DNA of 64,000 nt. Origin: Pseudomonas mosselii (lineage in GTDB: Bacteria; Pseudomonadota; Gammaproteobacteria; Pseudomonadales; Pseudomonadaceae). A program made the position numbers and the translations under genes. The notes under the pieces were generated by a model. The model worked only from the letters and a program-made list of their open reading frames with translations. It ran no database searches and was not told the DNA's origin. The DNA is taken from assembly GCF_019823065.1 (NCBI RefSeq), contig NZ_CP081966.1, positions 1,891,501 to 1,955,500 on the forward strand. The letters run 5' to 3'. Shown piece by piece: positions 1 through 9,892 of the stretch (within the stretch, counting starts at the first letter, position 1; each line of letters starts with the position of its first letter).

Positions 1-458
1 CCAGCAGCGAGGAAGCCCCGGTGGACGTGGCGGCCGAACTGGCGGCCTTCGAGGCCATTCCGGAGTTCGACCCGATCTCCGAGCTGGAACTGCCCGAGGA
101 CTTCGACCTGTCGCTGTCGCTGGACGATGACTCGCCGGCGGCCAAGAACTTCGCCTCGGAACTGGACGACGTCAACGCCGAGCTCGACAAGCTGTCGCAG
201 AACCTCGATATCCCGGCAGCGACGCCAGAGCCGCGGTTCACCGCCGAGGACGCGGCGCTGGAGCCCGAGCCGCTGGACGACCTGGACTTCGATTTCTTCT
301 CCGGCGCGGACGAAGTGGCCACCAAGCTCGACCTGGCTCGCGCCTACATCGACATGGGGGACCATCAGGGCGCCCGTGACATCCTCGACGAAGTGGTCAA
401 GGACGGCGACGACAGTCAGCGCCAGGAAGCCAACGAGATGCTCTCGCGCCTGGTCTGA
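1..458 (+). CDS. fimV: FimV, C-terminal fragment (gene starts before the window)
   Basis: This is the 3' end of an open frame that enters the window already running (codons in phase with position 3) and stops at 458. The visible part is very acidic (runs of Asp/Glu and Pro/Ala) and ends in a helical TPR-like unit with the core ATKLDLARAYIDMGD followed by GARDILDEV, the signature of the conserved cytoplasmic C-terminus of FimV. In Pseudomonas, FimV is a large inner-membrane protein with a periplasmic LysM domain that acts in type IV pilus assembly, polar organisation and cAMP signalling. The fimV-truA-trpF-accD order downstream matches what I recall for pseudomonads. The N-terminal domains lie outside the window, so completeness cannot be judged. 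Confidence 0.9.
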   Translation, partial: SSEEAPVDVAAELAAFEAIPEFDPISELELPEDFDLSLSLDDDSPAAKNFASELDDVNAELDKLSQNLDIPAATPEPRFTAEDAALEPEPLDDLDFDFFSGADEVATKLDLARAYIDMGDHQGARDILDEVVKDGDDSQRQEANEMLSRLV

Positions 459-473
459 GGCGACGTAGCACAG

Positions 474-524
474 CGCGGGGCAAGCCCACTCCCACAGAAC
501 ACGTGGGAGCGGGCTTGCCCCGCG
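474..524. repeat. Inverted pair of REP-type sequences
   Basis: Two arms, 474-496 and 503-524, are near-perfect reverse complements built on CGCGGGGCAAGCCC and CTCCCAC, with one mismatch and a 6-base loop. This is the common P. putida-group REP palindrome. It sits 16 bases after the fimV stop and before the truA promoter, so its transcript would form a strong hairpin that could protect or end the fimV message. There is no U-run. Confidence 0.8.
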
Positions 525-584
525 ATCATTTCGGCCTCCGCGCGGTTTGCCGGTATACTCCCGTCTTTCGTTTCAGCATCAGGT

Positions 585-1448
585 TTGCCGCTCTTGGACA
601 TCATCGACACCGCCGCCGCCGAGTCGGCCGCCGAAGGCTACACCCGCATCGCCCTGGGCGTGGAATACAAAGGCTCGCGCTACCGCGGCTGGCAACGCCA
701 GGCCAGTGGCGTGCCCAGTGTCCAGCAGGCTCTGGAGCAGGCGCTGTCGACGGTGGCCAACGAGCCGATCTCGGTGATCTGCGCCGGGCGTACCGATGCC
801 GGCGTCCATGGCTGCGGGCAGATCGTGCATTTCGACACCCGCGCCGTGCGCGACGAGCGCGCCTGGACCCTGGGCACCAACTTCAACCTGCCCCACGACA
901 TCAGCGTGGTCTGGTCGGCGCCCATGCCGGCGCACTTCCATGCCCGCTTCAAGGCCACCGCGCGGCGCTATCGCTACGTCATCTACAACGATCCGATCCG
1001 CCCGGCGCACCTGGCCGAGGAAGTGACCTGGAATCACCGCCCGCTGGACGTCGAGCGCATGGCCGAGGCCGCGCGGTATCTGCTGGGGACCCATGATTTC
1101 AGCGCCTTCCGCGCCAGCCAGTGCCAGGCCAAGTCGCCGATCAAGCACATCCACCACCTGCGCGTGACCCGCCACGGGCGGATGATCGTGCTGGACGTGC
1201 GCGCCACCGCGTTCCTGCACCACATGGTGCGCAACATCGCCGGCGTGCTGATGACCATCGGCGCCGGCGAGCGTCCGGTGGCGTGGGCCCGCGAGGTGCT
1301 GGAAGGGCGCAACCGCCGTGACGGTGGGGTGACCGCGCACCCTTACGGCCTCTACCTGGTGCAGGTGGAGTATCCGGAAGAATACGCGCTGCCGCAGCGT
1401 TACATCGGCCCACACTTTCTTACCGGCTACGAGGCGCTGGCGGACTGA
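585..1448 (+). CDS. truA: tRNA pseudouridine(38-40) synthase TruA
   Basis: TruA converts uridines 38-40 in the anticodon arm of many tRNAs to pseudouridine. The 287-residue product carries the family core [14 protein letters not shown], whose Asp71 is the catalytic aspartate, preceded by [12 protein letters not shown] near residue 30. The start is TTG at 585. A -10 box TATACT at 554-559 would place transcription start near 566, which rules out the longer out-of-frame possibilities further upstream. The gene lies between fimV and trpF. The N-terminus is about 18 residues longer than that of E. coli TruA, which is normal for pseudomonads. The rare start codon and the lack of an obvious ribosome site suggest modest expression. 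Confidence 0.95.
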   Translation: MPLLDIIDTAAAESAAEGYTRIALGVEYKGSRYRGWQRQASGVPSVQQALEQALSTVANEPISVICAGRTDAGVHGCGQIVHFDTRAVRDERAWTLGTNFNLPHDISVVWSAPMPAHFHARFKATARRYRYVIYNDPIRPAHLAEEVTWNHRPLDVERMAEAARYLLGTHDFSAFRASQCQAKSPIKHIHHLRVTRHGRMIVLDVRATAFLHHMVRNIAGVLMTIGAGERPVAWAREVLEGRNRRDGGVTAHPYGLYLVQVEYPEEYALPQRYIGPHFLTGYEALAD

Positions 1449-1507
1449 CGGGGCACGGGTCATTTGCTACCATCGACGCTTTCCCGATCACCCAAGGTTC
1501 GCCGTCC

Positions 1508-2128
1508 ATGAGCAACGTTCGCAGCAAGATCTGCGGGATTACCCGTATCGAGGACGCCCTGGCCGCGGTCGAGGCCGGCGCCGACGCCCTCGGTTTCGTC
1601 TTCTATGCGAAAAGTCCGCGGGCGGTGGACGTGCGCCAGGCGCGGGCGATCATCGACGCGCTACCGCCGTTCGTGACCACCGTGGGGTTGTTCGTCAATG
1701 CCTCGCGCTGCGAGCTCAACGAGATCCTCGAAGTGGTTTCCCTGGACCTGCTACAGTTCCACGGCGATGAAGCCCCGGCCGATTGCGAGGGCTACCACCG
1801 CCCCTGGATCAAGGCCCTGCGGGTGCGCCCCGGGGATGACCTGGAGGCCGCCTGCCAGCACTACGCCGGCGCCCGCGGCATCCTGCTGGATGCCTATGTG
1901 CCGGGCGTGCCGGGAGGAACCGGTGAGGCCTTCGACTGGTCATTGATTCCGCAGCGCCTGAGCAAGCCGATCATCCTTGCTGGTGGCCTGTCGGCCGACA
2001 ATGTCGCCGAGGCCATTCGCCAGGTGCGCCCGTACGCGGTGGATGTCAGTGGCGGCGTGGAGCAGGCCAAGGGCATCAAGGAAGCAGCAAAGATCGAAGC
2101 CTTCATGCAGGCGGTGAAGCAGGCGTGA
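1508..2128 (+). CDS. trpF: Phosphoribosylanthranilate isomerase
   Basis: TrpF performs the Amadori rearrangement of N-(5'-phosphoribosyl)anthranilate in tryptophan synthesis. The 206-residue product is a full-length TIM barrel. It begins with KICGITR, where Cys9 is the expected general base, has the LQFHGDE strand in the middle, and ends with the phosphate-binding segments ILAGGL and DVSGGVE. As in other pseudomonads the gene is separated from trpAB, trpDC and trpE and sits between truA and accD. The ATG at 1508 follows TrpF length; the upstream ribosome site is weak. No attenuator-like leader is visible in the 59 bases after truA. Confidence 0.96.
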   Translation: MSNVRSKICGITRIEDALAAVEAGADALGFVFYAKSPRAVDVRQARAIIDALPPFVTTVGLFVNASRCELNEILEVVSLDLLQFHGDEAPADCEGYHRPWIKALRVRPGDDLEAACQHYAGARGILLDAYVPGVPGGTGEAFDWSLIPQRLSKPIILAGGLSADNVAEAIRQVRPYAVDVSGGVEQAKGIKEAAKIEAFMQAVKQA

Positions 2129-2335
2129 ACGCGGATGTGACGGCTGGCCGCGCGCCATCGTCCATAGCTTTCGCAGCCCGGTGCTGCCAGGTCGCGCCAG
2201 AGCGCGGGGCATGCCGGGGAAGAATTGGAGGTGGGGCGGTTGTAGCCGGCCCATCGTCGCTTTACAGAAGAATTTGAGCTCAAGGGCAGGGCGGGGCCGC
2301 GCAGGTCTCCCCGGCCAATACTGGAGAAAGCAAGC

Positions 2336-3229
2336 ATGAGCAACTGGTTGGTAGACAAACTGATCCCATCGATCATGCGTTCCGAGGTGAAGAAGAGCTC
2401 GGTGCCGGAAGGGCTGTGGCACAAGTGCCCGTCCTGCGAAGCCGTGCTGTATCGCCCGGAGCTGGAAAAGACCCTCGACGTCTGCCCTAAGTGCAACCAC
2501 CACATGCGTATCGGCGCCCGCGCGCGCATCGATATCTTCCTCGATCCAGAAGGCCGTGCCGAGCTGGGCGCCGATCTGGAGCCGGTCGACCGCCTGAAGT
2601 TCCGTGATGGCAAGAAGTACAAGGACCGCCTGACCGCCGCGCAGAAGCAGACCGGCGAGAAGGACGCGCTGATCTCCATGAGCGGCACCCTGATGGGCAT
2701 GCCGATCGTGGTCAGTGCCTTCGAGTTCTCCTTCATGGGCGGCTCCATGGGTGCCATCGTCGGTGAGCGTTTCGTGCGCGCCGCCAACTACGCCCTGGAA
2801 AACCGCTGCCCGATGGTCTGCTTCTCCGCTTCCGGCGGCGCGCGCATGCAGGAAGCGCTGATTTCGCTGATGCAGATGGCCAAGACCTCCGCCGTGCTGG
2901 CGCGCCTGCGCGAAGAAGGCATTCCGTTCATCTCGGTACTGACCGACCCGGTCTACGGCGGCGTTTCGGCCAGCCTGGCGATGCTCGGCGACGTGATCGT
3001 CGGCGAACCGAAGGCGCTGATCGGCTTCGCCGGCCCGCGCGTGATCGAGCAGACCGTGCGCGAGAAACTGCCCGAAGGCTTCCAGCGCAGCGAGTTCCTG
3101 CTGGAGCACGGCGCCATCGACCTGATCATCTCCCGTGACGAGCTGCGTCCGCGCCTGGCTCGCCTGCTGGCGCAGATGACCGGCCAGCCGACTCCGGAAG
3201 CGGCCAAAGAGGTCGCCGCGGTCGCGTGA
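2336..3229 (+). CDS. accD: Acetyl-CoA carboxylase carboxyltransferase subunit beta
   Basis: AccD pairs with AccA to move the carboxyl group from carboxybiotin to acetyl-CoA, the first committed step of fatty acid synthesis. The 297-residue product has an N-terminal zinc ribbon with Cys31, Cys34, Cys50 and Cys53, then the crotonase-like carboxyltransferase domain with [12 protein letters not shown] and [15 protein letters not shown] good ribosome site (GGAGAAAGC) precedes the ATG. The 207 bases between trpF and accD hold no gene I can recognise. The stop codon overlaps the folC start, so folC is probably translationally coupled. The reverse-strand frames over this gene are shadows. Confidence 0.97.
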   Translation: MSNWLVDKLIPSIMRSEVKKSSVPEGLWHKCPSCEAVLYRPELEKTLDVCPKCNHHMRIGARARIDIFLDPEGRAELGADLEPVDRLKFRDGKKYKDRLTAAQKQTGEKDALISMSGTLMGMPIVVSAFEFSFMGGSMGAIVGERFVRAANYALENRCPMVCFSASGGARMQEALISLMQMAKTSAVLARLREEGIPFISVLTDPVYGGVSASLAMLGDVIVGEPKALIGFAGPRVIEQTVREKLPEGFQRSEFLLEHGAIDLIISRDELRPRLARLLAQMTGQPTPEAAKEVAAVA

Positions 3230-4536
3230 TGAACCAGCGCAGCCTGGGCGACTGGCTCGCCTACCTCGAACAGTTGCACCCCTCGGCCATCGACATGGGC
3301 CTGGAGCGCTCGCAACAGGTGCTGGCGCGCCTGGGGCTGGGCAAGCTGGCGCCGCGGGTGGTGACGGTGACCGGCACCAATGGCAAGGGCTCGACCTGCG
3401 CCTTCGTGGCCGCGTTGCTGCGCGCCCAGGGGCTCAAGGTCGGGGTGTACAGTTCGCCGCACCTGCTGCGTTACAACGAACGGGTGCTGATCGAAGGCCG
3501 CGAGGCCAGCGATGAGCGCCTGTGTGAGGCGTTCGCCGCGGTGGAAGCGGCACGCGGCGAAATCTCGCTGACCTATTTCGAAATGGGCACCTTGGCGGCG
3601 TTCTGGTTGTTCAAGCAGTCCGCGCTGGACGCGGTGGTGCTCGAGGTCGGCCTGGGTGGCCGGTTGGACGCGGTCAACCTGATGGATGCGGATGTGTCGC
3701 TGGTCACCAGTATCGGCGTCGACCACATCGACTACCTGGGTGACAGCCGCGAGTCGGTGGCCTACGAGAAAGCGGGGATCTTCCGTCAGGGCAAGCCTGC
3801 GCTGTGCGGTGACCTGGATCCACCACAGCCTTTGCTGGACAAGGTACGCGAGTTGGGTTGCCCGTTCTTCCTGCGCGGGCGTGATTTTGACCTGGATAGC
3901 AGTGCCGAACACTGGCATTGGCGTGGTCGCCAGCTCGACGGTTCGCCTGTGGAGTTGCGCGACCTGCCGTTGCTCGACCTGCCCATGGAGAATGCCGCCC
4001 TGGCCTTGCAGGCTTTCCTGCTGATGGGCCTGCCGTGGGATGCTGGCACGGTTCGCCAGGCCTTGCTGGATACGCGTATCACCGGTCGTCTCGACCGGCG
4101 CGAGCTGCTGCTGCGTGGCAAGCGCGTGGAGCTGCTGCTGGATGTCGGTCACAACCCGCACGCTGCCGAGTACCTGGCCCGCCGCCTGGCGGCGCGCCCG
4201 GTGAAGGGGCGGCGCCTGGCGGTGTTCGGCCTGTTGGCCGACAAGGACCTGGCCGGTGTGCTCGCGCCGCTGCGCGACCAGGTCGCCGATTGGGCGGTGG
4301 CGCCGCTGGACACGCCGCGCAGTCGCCCTGCCGCGGAGCTGGCGGATGCCTTGACGAACCTCGGTGCGACGGTGAAGTCTTACGCCAGTGTCGCGGCTGC
4401 CCTCGAAGGGCAGTGCGCCCAGGCGACGGCGGATGACCAGATCCTGCTGTTCGGTTCGTTTTTCTGCGTCGGCGAGGCCCTGGCCTGGCTCGAGCGGCAG
4501 GTCCCCGAGGATGGAGTAGATGGCAGTGCTGGATAA
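3229..4536 (+). CDS. folC: Bifunctional folylpolyglutamate synthase / dihydrofolate synthase
   Basis: FolC adds glutamate to dihydropteroate and then extends the polyglutamate tail of folates. The product has the Mur-ligase-type ATP loop VTGTNGKGSTCAF near residue 45, the dihydropteroate-region motif EVGLGGRLDAVN, and YEKAGIFR, which carries the lysine carbamylated in this family. A GTG one codon earlier (3226) is also in frame, but the ATG at 3229 forms a TGATG overlap with the accD stop and is preferred. With this start the protein has 435 residues, close to the usual length. The accD-folC-SPOR order is the standard Pseudomonas arrangement. Confidence 0.95.
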   Translation: MNQRSLGDWLAYLEQLHPSAIDMGLERSQQVLARLGLGKLAPRVVTVTGTNGKGSTCAFVAALLRAQGLKVGVYSSPHLLRYNERVLIEGREASDERLCEAFAAVEAARGEISLTYFEMGTLAAFWLFKQSALDAVVLEVGLGGRLDAVNLMDADVSLVTSIGVDHIDYLGDSRESVAYEKAGIFRQGKPALCGDLDPPQPLLDKVRELGCPFFLRGRDFDLDSSAEHWHWRGRQLDGSPVELRDLPLLDLPMENAALALQAFLLMGLPWDAGTVRQALLDTRITGRLDRRELLLRGKRVELLLDVGHNPHAAEYLARRLAARPVKGRRLAVFGLLADKDLAGVLAPLRDQVADWAVAPLDTPRSRPAAELADALTNLGATVKSYASVAAALEGQCAQATADDQILLFGSFFCVGEALAWLERQVPEDGVDGSAG

Positions 4537-5191
4537 AGGGATGAAGCAGCGCATGGTCGGTGCGCTGGTGCTGGTGGCGCTGGCGGTGATCTTCCTGCCG
4601 ATGTTGTTCACTCGCGAGGACGAGCTGCGCCAGGTGCGTGTCGAGGCGCCGGAGGCGCCGGCCATGCCCAGCCTGCCCCAGGTTCAGGTGGAGCCTGTCC
4701 AGGTGCCAGAACCTCAGGCGTTGCCGGAGCAGAACGAGCAGCCGCCGGTGGTGGTCGACGAGTCCACGGCGCCGGTGACGGCGCCGAGCCAGCCCATCGC
4801 GCCGGTAGTGACCGTGGCGCCGCCCGCGCAGCCCAAGCCACAGACGCCAGTGCCGACGCCGCCGGTGGCCAAGGTGGAGGCGCGTCCTGTGCCTGCGTCC
4901 GCCGCTCCTGCCGCCAAACCAGCCGCGCCGTCGAAGATCGACGCCAACGGCCTGCCGGTGAGCTGGTCGATCCAACTGGCCAGCCTGTCCAATCGGGCTG
5001 GTGCCGAGAACCTGCAGAAGACCCTGCGCAGCCAGGGCTACAACGCCTATATCCGTTCGGCGGACGGCATGAACCGGGTATTCGTCGGGCCGCTGATCGA
5101 GCGTGCCGAGGCCGAGCGTCTGCGTGATGTGATCAATCGCCAGCAGAACCTCAAAGGCATCGTGGTGCGCTTCCAGCCGGAGCGTGGCTGA
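4520..5191 (+). CDS. SPOR-domain inner-membrane protein (DedD-like)
   Basis: This 223-residue protein has one membrane anchor at about residues 12-30 (VGALVLVALAVIFLPMLF), a long Pro/Ala/Val-rich periplasmic linker, and a C-terminal SPOR domain from about residue 148 (SWSIQLASLSNRAGAENL, ending VVRFQPERG). SPOR domains bind denuded septal peptidoglycan, and DedD is a non-essential division protein in E. coli, so a septal role is inferred. The gene starts inside the end of folC (17-base overlap, GGAG ribosome site in folC), which indicates co-transcription with folC. The linker is low-complexity and poorly conserved in this family, so the name DedD rests on architecture and location between folC and cvpA. 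Confidence 0.88.
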   Translation: MAVLDKGMKQRMVGALVLVALAVIFLPMLFTREDELRQVRVEAPEAPAMPSLPQVQVEPVQVPEPQALPEQNEQPPVVVDESTAPVTAPSQPIAPVVTVAPPAQPKPQTPVPTPPVAKVEARPVPASAAPAAKPAAPSKIDANGLPVSWSIQLASLSNRAGAENLQKTLRSQGYNAYIRSADGMNRVFVGPLIERAEAERLRDVINRQQNLKGIVVRFQPERG

Positions 5192-5217
5192 GTTCATCTC
5201 TGGACATGCACGTCCCC

Positions 5218-5258
5218 CTGTAGGAGCGGCCTTGTGTCGCGAAAGGGTGCTCCTACAG
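5218..5258. repeat. REP-type palindrome after the SPOR gene
   Basis: Arms CTGTAGGAGC (5218-5227) and GCTCCTACAG (5249-5258) are perfect reverse complements around a GGCCTTGTGTCGCGAAAGGGT core. The same GTAGGAGCGGCCTTGTGTCG unit recurs at 60937 and 61031, so it is a dispersed repeat of this genome. It lies 26 bases past the SPOR stop and may terminate or protect that transcript. Confidence 0.8.
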
Positions 5259-5377
5259 CAGTCCGCAAAGCTGTCCCCAGAGTCAGTCCGCAGCCCTTCA
5301 AACACCTGACATTCCGCTTACCCCAAGCCCCCTTGCTCTGGTAAAATGCGCCGCCTCAAACGTCGGCAGGCAACACC

Positions 5378-5932
5378 GTGGCATTTACCTGGGTTGATTG
5401 GGCGATCATCGCGATCGTCGCCATTTCATCACTGATCAGTCTCAAGCGCGGCTTCGTCAAGGAAGCCTTGTCCCTGCTCATCTGGATTGTCGCCGGTGCG
5501 GTGGCCTGGATGTTCGGCGGGTCGCTTTCGCAGTACCTTGAAAGCTATATCCAGACGCCGTCCGCGCGAGTCATCGCCGGCTGCGCGATTCTTTTCGTCG
5601 CCACGCTACTGGTCGGGGCGATGCTCAATTTCCTCATCGGCGAGCTGATCCGCGTGACCGGGCTGTCCGGTACCGATCGCTTCCTCGGCATGGCCTTCGG
5701 CGCCGCGCGCGGGGGCTTGCTGGTGGTGGTGGCGGTCGGGCTGTTGAGCCTGGGGCCGGTGCAACAGGATCCGTGGTGGCAGGAATCGCGCCTGATACCA
5801 CAATTTCTATTGGTAGCCGACTGGTCGAAGAACCTCATACTCGGGTTCACCGGCCAGTGGATGTCCAGTGGGGTCAGCGCACCCGTTGACCTTCCGTTCA
5901 AGGAGCAGCTGCTCGGGCCGACCAAGCCGTGA
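5378..5932 (+). CDS. cvpA: CvpA family membrane protein
   Basis: CvpA was named for its requirement in colicin V export in E. coli and is linked to envelope and bile-salt resistance; its molecular activity is not settled. The 184-residue product is hydrophobic with about four membrane helices and the family start FTWVDWAIIAIVAISSLISL followed by KRGFVKEALSL. The start is GTG at 5378. A -10-like TAAAAT occurs at 5342-5347 without a clear -35. The gene stands directly before purF, as in E. coli and Pseudomonas, and the 42-base gap suggests one transcript. Confidence 0.94.
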   Translation: MAFTWVDWAIIAIVAISSLISLKRGFVKEALSLLIWIVAGAVAWMFGGSLSQYLESYIQTPSARVIAGCAILFVATLLVGAMLNFLIGELIRVTGLSGTDRFLGMAFGAARGGLLVVVAVGLLSLGPVQQDPWWQESRLIPQFLLVADWSKNLILGFTGQWMSSGVSAPVDLPFKEQLLGPTKP

Positions 5933-5974
5933 GCGCTCTTCACTCAAGTTTCATCAAAGTAGGGGTTGCGTCGC

Positions 5975-7480
5975 ATGTGTGGCATCGTCGGTATCGTCGG
6001 TAAGTCGAACGTCAATCAGGCGCTGTATGACGCGCTAACCGTGCTCCAGCACCGCGGCCAGGACGCTGCCGGTATCGTGACCAGCCACGATGGCCGGTTG
6101 TTCCTGCGCAAGGATAACGGCCTGGTGCGCGACGTTTTCCAGCAGCGCCACATGCAGCGTCTGGTCGGCAGCATCGGCATCGGTCACGTGCGTTACCCGA
6201 CCGCCGGCAGCTCCACCTCGGCCGAGGCGCAGCCGTTCTACGTCAACTCGCCGTACGGCATCACCCTGGCGCACAACGGCAACCTGACCAACGTCGAGCA
6301 GTTGGCCAAGGAGATCTACGAGTCCGACCTGCGTCACGTCAACACCAACTCCGACTCCGAAGTGCTGCTGAACGTGTTCGCCCATGAACTGGCCGTGCGC
6401 GGCAAGCTGCAACCGACCGAGGAAGACGTGTTCGCCGCGGTTTCCCACGTGCACAGCCGCTGCGTCGGCGGCTACGCGGTGGTGGCGATGATCACCGGCT
6501 ACGGCATCGTCGGCTTCCGCGACCCCAACGGCATCCGTCCGGTGGTGTTCGGCCAGCGTCACACCGACGAAGGCGTCGAGTACATGATCGCTTCGGAAAG
6601 CGTGGCCTTGGACGTGCTCGGCTTCACCCTGATCCGAGACCTGGCGCCGGGCGAGGCGGTGTACATCACCGAAGGTGGCCAGCTGTTCACCAAGCAGTGC
6701 GCCGAGAGCCCGAAACTGCAGCCGTGCATCTTCGAGCACGTCTACCTGGCCCGCCCTGATTCGATCATGGACGGCGTCTCGGTGTACAAGGCGCGCCTGC
6801 GCATGGGCGAGAAGCTGGCCGAGAAGATCCAGCGCGAGCGCCCGGACCACGACATCGACGTGGTCATCCCGATCCCCGACACCAGCCGCACCGCGGCGCT
6901 GGAACTGGCCAACCATCTGGGCGTCAAGTTCCGCGAAGGCTTCGTCAAGAACCGCTACATTGGGCGGACCTTCATCATGCCCGGCCAGGCCGCGCGCAAG
7001 AAATCGGTACGCCAGAAGCTCAACGCCATCGAGCTGGAGTTCCGCGGCAAGAACGTGATGCTGGTGGACGACTCGATCGTGCGCGGCACCACCTGCAAGC
7101 AGATCATCCAGATGGCCCGCGAGGCCGGCGCCAAGAACGTCTACTTCTGCTCCGCGGCCCCCGCGGTGCGCTACCCCAACGTCTACGGCATCGACATGCC
7201 GAGCGCTCATGAGCTGATCGCCCACAACCGTACCACCGAGCAGGTGGCCGAGTTGATCGGCGCCGACTGGCTGATCTACCAGGACCTCCCGGACCTGATC
7301 GAATCGGTTGGTGGCGGCAAGATCAAGATCGAGCATTTCGATTGCGCGGTGTTCAACGGTGAGTATGTCACCGGCGATATCGACGAAGCCTACCTCGATC
7401 GCATCGAGCAGGCCCGTAACGACCTGGCCAAGGTGAAGAACCAGGCGGTCAGCGCGATCATCGACCTGTACAACAACTGA
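5975..7480 (+). CDS. purF: Amidophosphoribosyltransferase
   Basis: PurF makes 5-phosphoribosylamine from PRPP and glutamine, the first step of purine synthesis. The 501-residue product begins MCGIVGIVG, so after Met removal Cys becomes the N-terminal glutamine-hydrolysing nucleophile. That requirement fixes the start at 5975 rather than at an in-frame TTG at 5966. The C-terminal PRPP-binding loop [17 protein letters not shown] and the motif [13 protein letters not shown] are intact. The AGGGG ribosome site lies 9 bases upstream. No purine riboswitch or clear PurR operator is visible in the short gap after cvpA. Confidence 0.97.
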   Translation: MCGIVGIVGKSNVNQALYDALTVLQHRGQDAAGIVTSHDGRLFLRKDNGLVRDVFQQRHMQRLVGSIGIGHVRYPTAGSSTSAEAQPFYVNSPYGITLAHNGNLTNVEQLAKEIYESDLRHVNTNSDSEVLLNVFAHELAVRGKLQPTEEDVFAAVSHVHSRCVGGYAVVAMITGYGIVGFRDPNGIRPVVFGQRHTDEGVEYMIASESVALDVLGFTLIRDLAPGEAVYITEGGQLFTKQCAESPKLQPCIFEHVYLARPDSIMDGVSVYKARLRMGEKLAEKIQRERPDHDIDVVIPIPDTSRTAALELANHLGVKFREGFVKNRYIGRTFIMPGQAARKKSVRQKLNAIELEFRGKNVMLVDDSIVRGTTCKQIIQMAREAGAKNVYFCSAAPAVRYPNVYGIDMPSAHELIAHNRTTEQVAELIGADWLIYQDLPDLIESVGGGKIKIEHFDCAVFNGEYVTGDIDEAYLDRIEQARNDLAKVKNQAVSAIIDLYNN

Positions 7481-7495
7481 TTTGGGAGCGACGGC

Positions 7496-8707
7496 ATGAC
7501 CGATCAATGGGATGCCGGTCGACTGGACAGTGACCTCGAGGGTGTCGGTTTCGACACCCTGGCGGTGCGCGCCGGTCAGAACCGTACACCGGAGGCCGAG
7601 CACAGCGAAGCGCTGTTCCTGACCTCCAGCTATGTCTTCCGCACGGCCGCCGATGCCGCCGCGCGCTTTGCCGGCGAAACGCCGGGCAACGTCTATTCGC
7701 GCTACACCAACCCGACCGTGCGTGCCTTCGAGGAGCGCCTGGCGGCCATGGAAGGCGCCGAGCAGGCCGTGGCCACCTCCACCGGCATGGCGGCGATCCT
7801 CGCCGTGGTCATGTCGCTGTGCAGCGCTGGCGACCATGTGCTGGTGTCGCAGAGCGTATTCGGCTCGACCATCAGCCTGTTCGAGAAGTACTTCAAGCGT
7901 TTCGGCGTGCAGGTGGACTACGTGCCGCTGGTCGACCTGAACGGCTGGGAAAAGGCCATCAAGGCCAACACCAAGCTGCTGGTCGTCGAGTCGCCGTCCA
8001 ACCCGTTGGCCGAACTGGTGGACATCACCGCACTGGCCGAGATCGCCCATGCCCGTGGCGCCATGCTGGTGGTGGACAACTGCTTCAGCACTCCGGCCTT
8101 GCAGCAACCGCTCAAGCTCGGCGCCGACATCGTGTTCCACTCGGCGACCAAGTTCATCGACGGCCAGGGCCGTTGCATGGGCGGCGTGGTGGCCGGACGC
8201 AGCGAGCAGATGAAGGAAGTGGTGGGCTTTCTGCGCACCGCCGGCCCGACCCTCAGCCCGTTCAACGCCTGGGTCTTCACCAAGGGCCTGGAGACCCTCA
8301 AGCTGCGCATGCGCGCCCACTGCGAGAGCGCCCAGGCGCTGGCCGAGTGGCTCGAGCAGCAGGACGGCATCGAGAAGGTCCACTATGCCGGCCTGCCGAG
8401 CCATCCGCAGCATGAACTGGCCAAGCGCCAGATGAGCGGCTTCGGCGCGGTGGTCAGCTTCGAGGTCAAGGGTGGCAAGGAAGGCGCCTGGCGTTTCATC
8501 GACGCCACCCGGGTGATCTCCATCACCACCAACCTCGGCGACAGCAAAACCACCATCGCCCACCCGGCCACCACCTCCCACGGACGTCTGACGCCACAGG
8601 AGCGCGAGGCGGCGGGTATCCGTGACAGCCTGGTGCGCGTGGCGGTTGGCCTGGAAGACGTGGCCGACCTGCAAGCCGATCTGGCCCGCGGCCTGGCGGC
8701 GCTGTGA
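7496..8707 (+). CDS. metZ: O-succinylhomoserine sulfhydrylase
   Basis: MetZ is a PLP enzyme that converts O-succinylhomoserine and sulfide to homocysteine, the direct-sulfhydrylation route to methionine used by Pseudomonas. The 403-residue product is a full Cys/Met-metabolism-fold protein. It has the cofactor-contact region [17 protein letters not shown], the ATSTGMAAI phosphate-binding loop and the PLP lysine Lys219 in [11 protein letters not shown]. It starts 15 bases after purF with a GGGAG ribosome site, so the two are probably co-transcribed. Related gamma-synthases share much of this sequence; the call to metZ uses the purF-metZ neighbourhood seen across pseudomonads. Confidence 0.95.
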   Translation: MTDQWDAGRLDSDLEGVGFDTLAVRAGQNRTPEAEHSEALFLTSSYVFRTAADAAARFAGETPGNVYSRYTNPTVRAFEERLAAMEGAEQAVATSTGMAAILAVVMSLCSAGDHVLVSQSVFGSTISLFEKYFKRFGVQVDYVPLVDLNGWEKAIKANTKLLVVESPSNPLAELVDITALAEIAHARGAMLVVDNCFSTPALQQPLKLGADIVFHSATKFIDGQGRCMGGVVAGRSEQMKEVVGFLRTAGPTLSPFNAWVFTKGLETLKLRMRAHCESAQALAEWLEQQDGIEKVHYAGLPSHPQHELAKRQMSGFGAVVSFEVKGGKEGAWRFIDATRVISITTNLGDSKTTIAHPATTSHGRLTPQEREAAGIRDSLVRVAVGLEDVADLQADLARGLAAL

Positions 8708-9477
8708 TCGACTGGAAGAGTGGCGAACCCGGCCATAACGGCCGGGTAGCCCTGGTAACCGGTGCCGCCCGCGGCATCGGCCTGGGCATCGCCGCCTGGT
8801 TGATCTGCGAGGGGTGGCAGGTGGTGCTCAGCGATCTTGATCGCCCGCGCGGCACCAAGGTCGCCAAGGCCCTGGGCGATAACGCCTGGTTCATCACCAT
8901 GGACGTGGCCGACGAGGCCCAGGTCAGTGCCGGGGTGTCCGAGGTGCTCGGGCAGTTCGGCCGGCTGGATGCGCTGGTGTGCAACGCGGCGATCGCCAAT
9001 CCGCACAACCAGATCCTGGAAAGCCTGTCCCTGGCTCAATGGAACCGGGTACTGGCAGTCAACCTCAATGGCCCGATGCTGCTGGCCAAGCATTGCGCAC
9101 CTTACCTGCGCGCCCATGGCGGCGCGATCGTCAACCTGACCTCCACCCGCGCCCGGCAGTCCGAGCCGGACACCGAGGCCTATGCCGCCAGCAAGGGTGG
9201 CCTGGTCGCCTTGACCCACGCCCTGGCCATGAGCCTGGGGCCGGAGATCCGCGTCAATGCGGTGAGCCCGGGCTGGATCGATGCCCGTGACCCTTCGCAG
9301 CGACGCGCCGAGCCTTTGACCGAGGCCGACCATGCCCAGCATCCGACGGGCAGGGTAGGGACGGTCGAGGATGTGGCTGCGCTGGTGGCGTGGTTGCTGT
9401 CGCGTCAGGCGGGGTTTGTCACTGGCCAGGAGTTCGTGGTCGATGGTGGGATGACCCGCAAGATGATCTACAACTGA
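8704..9477 (+). CDS. Short-chain dehydrogenase/reductase, substrate unknown
   Basis: This 257-residue classical SDR has the NAD(P)-binding loop [12 protein letters not shown] near residue 20, [10 protein letters not shown], and the catalytic Tyr160-x3-Lys164 in YAASKGG. It ends in the usual [14 protein letters not shown] segment. A Ser or Thr in NLTSTRAR completes the active site. Its GTG start overlaps the metZ stop (GTGA), so translation is coupled to metZ. The association is standard in Pseudomonas but I know of no established substrate. A hairpin terminator at 9504 follows directly, closing the purF-metZ-SDR unit. Confidence 0.9.
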   Translation: MIDWKSGEPGHNGRVALVTGAARGIGLGIAAWLICEGWQVVLSDLDRPRGTKVAKALGDNAWFITMDVADEAQVSAGVSEVLGQFGRLDALVCNAAIANPHNQILESLSLAQWNRVLAVNLNGPMLLAKHCAPYLRAHGGAIVNLTSTRARQSEPDTEAYAASKGGLVALTHALAMSLGPEIRVNAVSPGWIDARDPSQRRAEPLTEADHAQHPTGRVGTVEDVAALVAWLLSRQAGFVTGQEFVVDGGMTRKMIYN

Positions 9478-9503
9478 GCTGTAACCTGTTGAGATGTAAG
9501 AGA

Positions 9504-9525
9504 AAGGGGCGATAGCCCCTTTTTT
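9504..9525 (+). terminator. Factor-independent terminator after the SDR gene
   Basis: A 7-bp stem AAGGGGC (9504-9510) and GCCCCTT (9515-9521) with a GATA loop runs into seven T residues. It lies 26 bases past the SDR stop. Confidence 0.85.
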
Positions 9526-9546
9526 GTCGGTTGTGCCGGCCTTGTG

Positions 9547-9606
9547 GCGGCGCAAGCCCGCTCCCACGCTGTGAGCATCTGGTTGCAGGAGCGGGCCTGC
9601 CCCGCG
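9547..9606. repeat. Degenerate inverted REP pair
   Basis: CGCAAGCCCGCTCCCAC near 9551 is mirrored by GGAGCGGGCCTGCCCCGCG ending at 9606, with an unpaired middle of about 20 bases. It is the same repeat class as the pair at 474-524 but less symmetrical. It separates the SDR operon from the tRNA promoter. Confidence 0.65.
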
Positions 9607-9667
9607 ATGAGGTCGGCAAGAGCAACCGGCTTTTTCGCCCTTTTTGAAAAAAACTTCAATGGGGGTA

Positions 9668-9696
9668 TTGACTTAGCATCTGTACCTGCGTAAATT
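9668..9696 (+). promoter_or_regulatory. Sigma-70 promoter of the tRNA-Val/tRNA-Asp unit
   Basis: TTGACT (9668-9673) and TAAATT (9691-9696) are separated by exactly 17 bases. They are followed by a GC-rich discriminator (TCGCGGCC), as expected for growth-rate and stringent control of stable RNA genes. Predicted transcription start is near 9703, 35 bases before the first tRNA. Confidence 0.7.
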
Positions 9697-9737
9697 TCGC
9701 GGCCTCAGCGAAGCAAACGCAACAAGCAACATCGCGG

Positions 9738-9813
9738 GGGTGATTAGCTCAGCCGGGAGAGCATCTGCCTTACAAGCAGAGGGTCGGCGGTTCGATCCCG
9801 TCATCACCCACCA
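9738..9813 (+). tRNA. tRNA-Val (anticodon TAC)
   Basis: A 76-base cloverleaf. The acceptor stem GGGTGAT pairs with ATCACCC (9803-9809), followed by A73 and an encoded CCA at 9811-9813. The anticodon arm TCTGC-CTTACAA-GCAGA puts TAC at 9771-9773. The T arm GGCGGTTCGATCCCGTC is regular. It is the first gene of the four-tRNA unit. Confidence 0.96.
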
Positions 9814-9892
9814 CTTCCTGAGACGTTCCTGGTCCAGTGGTTTCGAAAGAAACACGTTGGCAGAGAGGAACAGGACGCAAGTCCAGCTATGC

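Noticed and set aside
503-1096. Gene before or overlapping truA
   Set aside because: It starts in a REP palindrome and overlaps truA in another frame; the TATACT box at 554 supports the truA start at 585.
2129-2335. Small gene or riboswitch between trpF and accD
   Set aside because: Minus-strand frames here extend from accD shadows, and I found no conserved leader structure.
6035-8674. 879-codon minus-strand frame over purF and metZ
   Set aside because: Same codon-bias effect; the sense strand encodes complete purF and metZ with all catalytic residues.
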